From an uncultured Eubacteriales bacterium (GTDB lineage Bacteria; Bacillota; Clostridia; Oscillospirales; Oscillospiraceae): a DNA stretch of 26,966 nt. The notes beneath the pieces are model-generated. The model searched no databases and was not told where the DNA came from. It saw only the letters and a list, made by a program, of their open reading frames with translations. Shown one piece after another: positions 21,546-26,966 of this stretch (position 1 is the first letter of the stretch; each line of letters opens with the position of its first letter). The position numbers and the translations under genes were made by a program. Location: positions 1 through 26,966 of the forward strand of contig USAT01000019.1 in the NCBI GenBank assembly GCA_900552725.1, written 5' to 3'.

Positions 21546-22175
21546 ATGAAATACATGGGGATGCCCATGGGGATGTGGGCGCTGTTTGCCAAATCGTTCC
21601 GGACACGGCTGACGGCTGTGCTGGGTTATACGCCGGAGGAGGCCGGGAGGATCGCGGAAAGGGCGAAGCCGAAGTACCGGGAGATCATCGCAGGGCTGCC
21701 GGAATTTGAGAAGGATGACCGGTTTCAGATGAACATCGTCAACTGCGCCATGCTGGGGGCGTTTGTTTTGTCCATGCCCCAGCGGCCGGAGGTGGAGCCC
21801 CTGACGGAATACTACGCCAAAGCCATGATGACGAAGCCTATGAAGTGGTTCTGCCGCAAGAGCGGCAAAAATAAGTTCACGGAGAAGGACATCGCGGGCA
21901 TGAAGGCCACCGCCGCGCTGCGGGCCGCCGACCGCAATCCCTATTCCTGGAACATGGAGTTTTTGCCCTATGATGACGGCAGCGGGTATGAGGCCCGGTT
22001 CAGCCGGTGCGGCATCTGCACGCTGATGCAGGAGCTGGGGCTGTATGACCTGACGCCGGCCATGTGCCATCTGGACTACACCATGGCCGAGGCGGGGGAG
22101 GTCACGAACTTTGTGCGGGAGTACACCCTGGCCTCCGGCGTGCCCTACTGCGACTGCGGCTATCACAGAAAGTGA
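21546..22175 (+). CDS. L-2-amino-thiazoline-4-carboxylic acid hydrolase family protein
   Basis: A 209-residue soluble protein of the ATC hydrolase family (PF14196). Conserved residues cluster in the C-terminal half: Cys155 and Cys158 (RCGICTLMQE), then CHLDY with Cys174, His175 and Asp177, and a final YCDCGYH with Cys202 and Cys204. The founding Pseudomonas enzyme opens a thiazoline ring on the way to cysteine. In gut Clostridia the family is widespread beside TetR and ABC genes and its real substrate is unproven. The RBS AAGGGGG is 7 nt before ATG, with a leader of about 85 nt holding a strong hairpin. It converges with the next gene, 3 nt apart, with no terminator visible. Confidence 0.85.
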   Translation: MKYMGMPMGMWALFAKSFRTRLTAVLGYTPEEAGRIAERAKPKYREIIAGLPEFEKDDRFQMNIVNCAMLGAFVLSMPQRPEVEPLTEYYAKAMMTKPMKWFCRKSGKNKFTEKDIAGMKATAALRAADRNPYSWNMEFLPYDDGSGYEARFSRCGICTLMQELGLYDLTPAMCHLDYTMAEAGEVTNFVREYTLASGVPYCDCGYHRK

Positions 22176-22178
22176 GCC

Positions 22179-23471
22179 TTACCACAGCATCAGTCTGTCC
22201 GCCTCCCGCCGCAGCTCTGCGCGGAAATCCGGGTGGGCGATGGCGATAAGGCGCTCCACCCGCTGGCGGATATTGGCACCCTTCAGGTGGGCCACGCCGT
22301 ACTCCGTCACGATGCAGTCTACCCAGTTGCGGGAGATGGACACCACTGAGCCCAGGGACAGCATGGGCTGGATCTTGGATACCGTGCCGTTTTTGGCAGT
22401 GGAGGTGATGACCACGATGCCCCGCCCGCCCCTGGACATATAGGCGCCCGCCGCGAAATCCGTGGCGCCGCCGGTACCGGAATACTGGCGGCCGTTCAGC
22501 GTTTCGGAGCAGACCTGACCGGTCAGGTCGATCTGCAGGGCGGTGTTGATGGACACCATGTTGTCGTTCTGGGCGATATGATAGGGATCGTTGACGTAGG
22601 CCGAGGGCAGCAGCTCAATGTCCGGGTTGTGGTCGAGGAAATCATAGAAAGGTTGGTCGCCCCAGAGAAAGCCGCAGACGGTCTTGTCGGGGTGGAAGTT
22701 CTTGCGGCGGTTGGTGACCACGCCGCGCTGCATGAGCCGTCCGGCGGGGGCGCAGAAGATCTCGGTGTAAATGCCCAGATCGTTCTTGTCGTGGAGAGCG
22801 TCCGCCACGGCGTTGGACAGGTTGCCCAGCCCGATCTGAATGGTGTCGCCGTCCCGCACCAGGGCCGCGGCGTTGGCCGCCGCCTGCTGCTCCACCGCGG
22901 AGGGCATGAATTCCGGGGCGTAGGAGATGCCGCAGTCGGATTCGATGAGGCAGGTGATCTCGCTGATATGTACCCTTTTGCCGGTAGGCAGGAAGGGGAT
23001 GTGGGGGTTGACTTCAAAGATCCGGGTCTTGGCGGCGTGAAAGACCTCTGTCTCGAACTGCTGGATGGGGGTTAGATAAAAGTAGCCCTCTGCGTCCATG
23101 GGCGGCACGGCCATCATAAACACGTCCGGCTCCTGGTTCGCCATGATCTCCGGCATCTGGTGCATGTGGAAGGGCAGATAGCTGACGTGGCCGCCGGCGT
23201 GGTTGGCCCGCGCCTGGGGATCGTAGAAGATGCAGTTGACGAAAAAGGTGTCGTGATAAGCGGGATCGGAGTAGAAGGGGTAGACCTCCTTGGTGATGCC
23301 GCACCAGACCGTTACGTCCCGGACGCGGGGCGCGATGGTGTGCAGCGCCCGGTACAGCAGCACCGGCTCGCAGACATAGGTGGCGCCGATGACGGTATCG
23401 CCGCTGTGGATGAGGGACAGCGCCTGCTCCACGGTGCGCCGTTTTTCCTGATAGAGCTGGTGAGGTGTCAT
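22179..23471 (-). CDS. Acetyl-CoA hydrolase/transferase family CoA-transferase
   Basis: A 430-residue protein of the family that includes 4-hydroxybutyrate CoA-transferase and butyryl-CoA:acetate CoA-transferase. The catalytic glutamate is Glu237 (in LGIYTEIFCAPAG). The substrate-binding loop IQIGLGNLSNAVADAL (211-226) and the glycine-rich GTGGATDFAAGA (about 336-350) are present. It forms a CoA thioester on Glu and passes CoA to a small carboxylate, often acetate. The RBS GGAGGG is 6 nt before ATG. It is a single-gene unit with a promoter carrying a perfect inverted repeat. It may release butyrate or a Stickland product, but the acyl group cannot be read from the sequence. Confidence 0.9.
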   Translation of the reverse strand: MTPHQLYQEKRRTVEQALSLIHSGDTVIGATYVCEPVLLYRALHTIAPRVRDVTVWCGITKEVYPFYSDPAYHDTFFVNCIFYDPQARANHAGGHVSYLPFHMHQMPEIMANQEPDVFMMAVPPMDAEGYFYLTPIQQFETEVFHAAKTRIFEVNPHIPFLPTGKRVHISEITCLIESDCGISYAPEFMPSAVEQQAAANAAALVRDGDTIQIGLGNLSNAVADALHDKNDLGIYTEIFCAPAGRLMQRGVVTNRRKNFHPDKTVCGFLWGDQPFYDFLDHNPDIELLPSAYVNDPYHIAQNDNMVSINTALQIDLTGQVCSETLNGRQYSGTGGATDFAAGAYMSRGGRGIVVITSTAKNGTVSKIQPMLSLGSVVSISRNWVDCIVTEYGVAHLKGANIRQRVERLIAIAHPDFRAELRREADRLMLW

Positions 23472-23493
23472 AAAAAGCCCTCCATTTCCGTTC

Positions 23494-23517
23494 TTTTGTG
23501 ATCATAGTAACACAAAA
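23494..23517. promoter_or_regulatory. Inverted repeat over the CoA-transferase promoter
   Basis: TTTTGTG-N10-CACAAAA, perfect 7-bp arms centred on the -10 TACTAT (23504-23509). It recalls a Rex box in its TTGTG/CACAA arms, but the spacing between them is 10 and not 8, so the binding protein is uncertain. Confidence 0.5.
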
Positions 23518-23533
23518 CGCGGGGGTTGTACAA
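23504..23533 (-). promoter_or_regulatory. Promoter of the CoA-transferase gene
   Basis: Minus strand TTGTAC (23528-23533), 18-nt spacer, TACTAT (23504-23509), about 32 nt before the ATG at 23471. Confidence 0.55.
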
Positions 23534-23565
23534 TACGGAATTGCGCGGTATGCAGAATCGTTATA

Positions 23566-23602
23566 AAAAAGGAAGCCTGTCCGTGGGACAGGCTTCCTTT
23601 TT
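23566..23602 (-). terminator. Terminator of the sigma factor/DUF4367 unit
   Basis: A perfect 17-bp stem AAAAAGGAAGCCTGTCC / GGACAGGCTTCCTTTTT with a 3-nt loop. It is symmetric, so it would also stop plus-strand transcription. Confidence 0.88.
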
Positions 23603-23618
23603 GGCAAAGGAGCAGAGA

Positions 23619-24362
23619 TCAGCTGTAGAGGGAATCAATCATGGCGGTCACCTCGCTGCGGGGGAGACTGGTGGCGATCATGCACTCCAGATTTCCGTTG
23701 AACCAGGCGGCGCAGGAGGCGTCCAGGTTGTTGTACAGATAGTGGGTAATACCGCCCTTGACGTATTCCACCACCTCGGAATCGTCCTTTTCAAAGGTGG
23801 AGGAGCCCGGCTCGTTCCAGGCCATGATGTCGATCACCAGCCAGTCGTCGCCCTTTTCGTAAAAGGCGGCGAAGGAGACGCGATCCAGGATCGCGGTGCT
23901 GACATGCAGGAGGGGATCGGTGAAGCCCTCGGGAATATACGGCGGCACCACCGGAGCGGTGATCCCGTAGGCGGCGACGGCCTCCTGCAGCGAGGCGTAG
24001 GCCGCGTCCTCCTCCTCCGGCTGGGTGGGGGTGGGCTCCATATCCGACATCTCGCCGTCGTATTGATTTTCAAAGGTCAGCTGCTCCGGCGTCCAGACGC
24101 CGATCATCTGGAAAACGGTATCGAAGCCCACGGTCGTACAGACCAGCAGCAGGATCAGACACGCTGCCGCTGCCGCGGTCAGTATCGCTTTGCGCAGCGT
24201 GAAGCGCCTGCGGGCGGGCAACTGCGGGAGCTCGCCGGGGTACAGGGAGAGATCTTCGCCCTCCGGGACGTTATAAACGGTGTGGAATTCCCGCAGGAGC
24301 TGCTCCGGCTCCTGCGTATCGGGACGGTTCGCGGGGGAATATGCGGGGTGCTTATCTGCCAT
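23619..24362 (-). CDS. DUF4367-domain membrane protein, probable anti-sigma factor
   Basis: A 247-residue single-pass protein. The cytoplasmic N-terminus (1-56) has EPEQLLREFHTVYNVPEGED, one membrane helix spans about 57-80 (KAILTAAAAACLILLLVCTT), and the extracytoplasmic C-terminal domain (about 120-247) resembles DUF4367 with VPPYIPEGF, followed by FYEKGDDWLVIDI. The RBS AGGAGG is 8 nt before ATG. It follows the ECF sigma factor gene by 59 nt, and this pairing is typical of anti-sigma factors that hold the sigma factor at the membrane. There is no zinc-binding ZAS motif in the N-terminus, so binding to the sigma factor is inferred from context. Confidence 0.82.
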   Translation of the reverse strand: MADKHPAYSPANRPDTQEPEQLLREFHTVYNVPEGEDLSLYPGELPQLPARRRFTLRKAILTAAAAACLILLLVCTTVGFDTVFQMIGVWTPEQLTFENQYDGEMSDMEPTPTQPEEEDAAYASLQEAVAAYGITAPVVPPYIPEGFTDPLLHVSTAILDRVSFAAFYEKGDDWLVIDIMAWNEPGSSTFEKDDSEVVEYVKGGITHYLYNNLDASCAAWFNGNLECMIATSLPRSEVTAMIDSLYS

Positions 24363-24421
24363 ACGCCGAGCCTCCTTCTGCTTTATGTATGTTTCAGGGC
24401 GATAAAAGCTGACAAAACGGC

Positions 24422-24937
24422 TTAAAAATCCGGAAATGCCTCACGAAGGCGCCTGCGGATACGCTCCAGACGCTTCTGGCTGTTCCATACGGTGATGCCC
24501 AGGGACTGGGCCGCTGCCTTATGACTGACGCCCTCTACCAGCAGCTTCTGGAAGAGAAAACGGTCATCGGGATCGAAATGGGCGGACACATACTCCCGGA
24601 TGGCGGATACCTGCTGCCTGGCCGCCAGCGCTTCCACGAGATCGCCGGGGACGGCGGTCTCTGCCGCGTCCTCCGGCCAGCCGGACAGCAGCGCGGTCTC
24701 CCGCTGACGGGTACGGCGGTAGTTGAGCAGCTTGTTTTTCAGGGTCTGCATCAGCCAGCCGCCGGGGTTTTCATGGCACCGCAGCCGGTCGAATTTCAGA
24801 TACGCTTCGTGAAAGGTATCCTGCACCAGCTCCTCGGCGATCTCACGGCGCTGGATCTGGCTCTGGGCGTAGCACAGCAGCTTTTGGACATGGGCAAGGT
24901 ACAGCGCGTCAAACGCGCCGTCATATTCCGGCGTCAC
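24422..24937 (-). CDS. ECF-type RNA polymerase sigma factor
   Basis: 171 residues from a GTG start at 24937, chosen because AAAGGAGGT lies 6 nt upstream. The upstream in-frame ATG at 24958 would place that Shine-Dalgarno inside the gene. Region 2 (about 10-77) has EIAEELVQDTFHEAYLKFDR and WLMQTLKNKLLNYRRT. Region 4 (about 120-168) has FLFQKLLVEGVSHKAAAQSL, then WNSQKRLERIRRRLREAF. It is transcribed with the DUF4367 gene. The promoter (24974-25002) overlaps a 9-bp inverted repeat. The regulon is unknown, and autoregulation is common in this class. Confidence 0.9.
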   Translation of the reverse strand: MTPEYDGAFDALYLAHVQKLLCYAQSQIQRREIAEELVQDTFHEAYLKFDRLRCHENPGGWLMQTLKNKLLNYRRTRQRETALLSGWPEDAAETAVPGDLVEALAARQQVSAIREYVSAHFDPDDRFLFQKLLVEGVSHKAAAQSLGITVWNSQKRLERIRRRLREAFPDF

Positions 24938-24973
24938 GGCGGCACCTCCTTTCGGCATGGCGGGGTAACGCTC

Positions 24974-25010
24974 AGTATACCACAGCATTTTCCGGTTTTC
25001 CACCGGAAAA
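24974..25010 (-). promoter_or_regulatory. Promoter of the sigma factor gene with overlapping inverted repeat
   Basis: Minus strand TGGAAA (24997-25002), 17-nt spacer, TATACT (24974-24979). TTTTCCGGT / ACCGGAAAA (24988-24996 and 25002-25010) is a perfect 9-bp inverted repeat spanning the -35, so a regulator could bind there. Confidence 0.55.
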
Positions 25011-25137
25011 ACACAAAATATGGAAAAGAACGGCGAAGGCTGTCAGGTGCTTCCGGAATTCGACATATAAATAATATGGGAGAGCGCCGACTGCCGGAAG
25101 GGGCGCAATACAATGAAAAGCAGGGAGAAGATCAAAT

Positions 25138-26307
25138 ATGGAAATGCGACGCTATATCAAGCACTCCGCCGTGTGGTGGATCCTGGCCGCGGTGTTTGCG
25201 GCAGCGGCGGTATTCTGCGCGGTAAAAGCCGTGGCGGTGGAAAAGAACCGGCGGGCTGTGGAGCCCGCTCCGCTGGTGGTGGGCGAGGAGCAGCTGGATG
25301 ATTACCGCTATATCGACGTGCAGTATATGACGGAATGGATCTATCGGGTGACCCGGGGAGACGGCGAGGTGGAGATGTTCTATATCGCCTGGGATACCGA
25401 CGGATACGGCTATCTGACGCGGCTGACCGATGAGCAGTATGCCGGATTTGCGGATATCGTGGCCTATACCAACAGCGAGGACGCGGCACTGCCGGATATT
25501 CCAGGGCAGTCCGGCCAGGGGGCGGCGCCGCTGTCGGCGGATATCCCCGCGGCAGATCTGCCCGCGGCGGATACGCCGGATGACGCGCCGGTCAGTGCGC
25601 CCGCGCCGGTACGGCTGGCGGGTATGATCTGCGCGATACCGGAGGATTACCTGGCGGATATCAGCAGCAGCAACGGCATAACGGAGGAGGACTTCCTGGA
25701 TTATTACGGCGATTACTTCATCGACGCCACTATGACGCCGGCGGATCTGGAGAACGGCTTCCTGGTGGGCGCGGTATTTGCCGTGAGCTTCGCGGTGATG
25801 TTCCTCAGCATTGCGCTGACCTATGCCAACCAGCTGGGCAAGGAGCTGAAGCGGCTGAAGAAGGCGGGCCTGCTGGAGCGGGCAGAGAGCGAATTCCACT
25901 ATCTGCAGGGCGACACCGGGGCCGACGCGCTGGTGAGCACGGCGTTTATCTATGGCCGTCATATGAACCTGGTGCTGCCGCTGACGGATGTGCTGTGGGT
26001 CTATCGCCACGAGATGAAGCTGCTGTTTTTCCGCTCCCTGGTGGTGCAGCTGATGACCTATGACGGCCGGGTCTATGGCCTGAAGCTGTCCCGGGGCAGC
26101 AGCCGCCGTACCGCCGACGCCATCGTGCAGGCGGTGGCGGCCCGCAATCCCGAGGTGCTGGTGGGCCTGACGCGGGAGAACCATCGGCTCTATGACCAGC
26201 AGGTGCCCCGCATCAAGCAGCAGTATATCCGGGTGGGCCTCATCTGGGCGATATGGATCGTGGCGGCCATCGTGCTCAACGTGGTCCTGCGGCTTCTCTG
26301 GGCGTAA
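25138..26307 (+). CDS. Three-helix membrane protein of unknown function (possibly DUF6709-like)
   Basis: A 389-residue protein with membrane helices at about 11-33, 207-229 and 366-387. The loop between the first two (about 34-205) should lie outside the cell and includes a low-complexity Ala/Asp/Pro stretch (131-157, SADIPAADLPAADTPDD). The region 235-365 is cytoplasmic, with GADALVSTAFIYGRHMNLVL and VLWVYRHEMKLLFFRSLVVQ. This arrangement resembles proteins filed under DUF6709 in gut Firmicutes, but I am not certain. The RBS is GGGAG, 10-11 nt before ATG. It is divergent from the sigma factor gene. No consensus promoter and no terminator are evident. Confidence 0.7.
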   Translation: MEMRRYIKHSAVWWILAAVFAAAAVFCAVKAVAVEKNRRAVEPAPLVVGEEQLDDYRYIDVQYMTEWIYRVTRGDGEVEMFYIAWDTDGYGYLTRLTDEQYAGFADIVAYTNSEDAALPDIPGQSGQGAAPLSADIPAADLPAADTPDDAPVSAPAPVRLAGMICAIPEDYLADISSSNGITEEDFLDYYGDYFIDATMTPADLENGFLVGAVFAVSFAVMFLSIALTYANQLGKELKRLKKAGLLERAESEFHYLQGDTGADALVSTAFIYGRHMNLVLPLTDVLWVYRHEMKLLFFRSLVVQLMTYDGRVYGLKLSRGSSRRTADAIVQAVAARNPEVLVGLTRENHRLYDQQVPRIKQQYIRVGLIWAIWIVAAIVLNVVLRLLWA

Positions 26308-26339
26308 GCAGGTGAGATTTACCTGCGCGGGCATGTGAT

Positions 26340-26468
26340 GTCACATGGGAGCGGGATCGGCGGAAAGTGTGGTACGTCCTGTTCAGCATTTCCGGCTTCT
26401 CGGATGAACTATGCAATCATGCCGCAGCACGGGATGATCTTCTCTTAATTGATGATAGGCGAGAATAA
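26340..26468 (+). pseudogene. Remnant of an ATP-binding protein C-terminus (DUF234-like)
   Basis: An open stretch ending at TAA 26466-26468 reads KVWYVLFSISGFSDELCNHA, then ARDDLLLIDDRRE. This resembles the C-terminal end of archaeal-type ATPases (PF01637/DUF234-like), whose last domain often reads YYLFSKSGFTDEL with an LIDLEDL-type end. There is no start codon with an RBS and no upstream ATPase domain, so only the tail is left. The frame is closed by TGA at 26313-26315. Homology is inferred from pattern only. Confidence 0.45.
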
Positions 26469-26738
26469 CTGACCGATCAGGTGGCTCACTATCTTCCATA
26501 CGCTCCAAAACTTTCTGGATGGGTTGAAGAAGCTCTGGCAAATATGGATAAAGACAGGCGTGGGATAAATTAAAATTTTATTTATAATATTCAAGTGGAA
26601 TTTTCTAAAAGCAGTCGACGCCGCGAGCTCTTTTTATCATAATTAGAGATTATCCTGTATTTAGGCGTTGATCGGCGCGCCTATCAATCGCTTGTCTGCT
26701 ACAATTATTATACGATTATTTTTTTTGCTTTGCAATAA

Positions 26739-26906
26739 AGCGAACTGTTTTTCACGCCCTATTCCGTTGCCGTTCTTGCCTCACACGGGCAATTCAGTCA
26801 TGCCGCAGCATCGAAATGTTTTGCATATCAGCCGCGCCCAATGGAGGAGACTTTGTGGGATATGACGGTCTGGCTTATGGAGCGGAAGGAAAAGGGTAAA
26901 CTATGA
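26739..26906 (+). pseudogene. Short open frame with translationally coupled follower, possible mobile-element remnant
   Basis: A frame without stops from 26739 to TGA 26904-26906 encodes SHAAASKCFAYQPRPMEETL, then WDMTVWLMERKEKGKL at its end. ATG codons lie at 26841 and 26862. GGAGGAG (26843-26849) is upstream of the second. The stop overlaps ATG 26903 (ATGA) of a frame reading MSSPLRHDAPPLA, which ends at TAA 26942-26944. One frame over, SPKERVSRRY runs off the window. I recognise no family. Confidence 0.25.
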
Positions 26907-26966
26907 GTTCTCCTCTGCGTCATGATGCCCCGCCTCTCGCCTAAGGAGCGAGTCTCCCGGCGCTAT

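Larger units (their letters stand above)
26308..26966. other. AT-richer segment with palindromes and gene remnants
   Basis: No intact gene is visible. It holds a perfect palindrome CATGTGA-TG-TCACATG (26332-26347), a remnant of an ATPase C-terminus (to 26468), an AT-rich stretch (about 26570-26740), a near-perfect palindrome around GGCGCGCC (26668-26687) and short overlapping open frames at 26739-26944. The base composition drops sharply compared with the genes to the left, which suggests acquired and decaying DNA. Confidence 0.55.

Noticed and set aside
23494..23517. Assigning the CoA-transferase promoter repeat as a definite Rex site
   Set aside because: The gap between TTGTG and CACAA is 10 nt instead of 8, and the TTAA inner part is missing.
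24938..25003. Upstream starts for the ECF sigma factor (ATG at 24958 or 25003)
   Set aside because: The strong Shine-Dalgarno at 24944-24952 would then be inside the gene, the 25003 start lies in the promoter, and the GTG at 24937 has ideal spacing.
26668..26865. 65-residue plus-strand frame in the terminal segment
   Set aside because: It starts inside the GGCGCGCC palindrome, has no RBS, and its sequence resembles no protein and has no good composition.

Overview
The window looks like chromosomal DNA of a high-GC, spore-forming, amino-acid-fermenting Clostridia of the Oscillospiraceae type (Flavonifractor/Lawsonibacter/Dysosmobacter-like). The grounds are a spoIIID gene, an oxygen-sensitive 2-hydroxyacyl-CoA dehydratase cluster, strong AGGAGG ribosome binding sites, and VTC/DUF4956, DUF4367 and DUF1846 proteins typical of gut Firmicutes. 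The genus is an inference.

Region 1 (1-7260, minus strand) is a reductive Stickland operon. It is read hadI (dehydratase activator), hadB, hadC (dehydratase subunits), hadA (family III CoA-transferase), a D-2-hydroxyacid dehydrogenase, acyl-CoA dehydrogenase, then the start of etfB, cut by the window edge. Together these reduce a 2-keto acid from an amino acid to the saturated acid: keto acid to 2-hydroxy acid, to 2-hydroxyacyl-CoA, to enoyl-CoA, to acyl-CoA. One consensus promoter (TTGACA-N17-TATAAT) drives it. A FadR/GntR-like palindrome lies just after the predicted start of transcription, and a Rex-like box lies upstream of the -35.

Region 2 (7080-9860) holds two small unknown genes with an unusual terminator/Shine-Dalgarno hairpin, a REP-like palindromic repeat, a DUF1846 (UPF0371) gene and spoIIID, which has no ATG/GTG start.

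Region 3 (9858-11880) is a glycerate kinase and an HpcH/HpaI aldolase. Each is preceded by the same 40-nt element at the same distance.

Region 4 (11890-17103) is a cell-surface/polyphosphate-type module: a Cthe_2159-like carbohydrate-binding lipoprotein, divergent from a VTC polyphosphate-polymerase-domain protein, a DUF4956 membrane protein and an OmpR-type two-component system. The two divergent promoters are mirror images, with tandem 11-bp boxes that are the likely target of the response regulator. The histidine kinase is split by a frameshift.

Region 5 (17121-22175) is a heterodimeric ABC transporter, its TetR regulator and a divergent L-2-amino-thiazoline-4-carboxylate hydrolase-family protein. 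The same GGTTAG-N6-CTAACC palindrome sits just downstream of the predicted start of both the ABC and the hydrolase units.

Region 6 (22179-26966) has an acetyl-CoA hydrolase/transferase-family CoA-transferase, an ECF sigma factor with a DUF4367 membrane partner, a three-helix membrane protein, and an AT-richer terminal segment with gene remnants, including an ATPase C-terminus.
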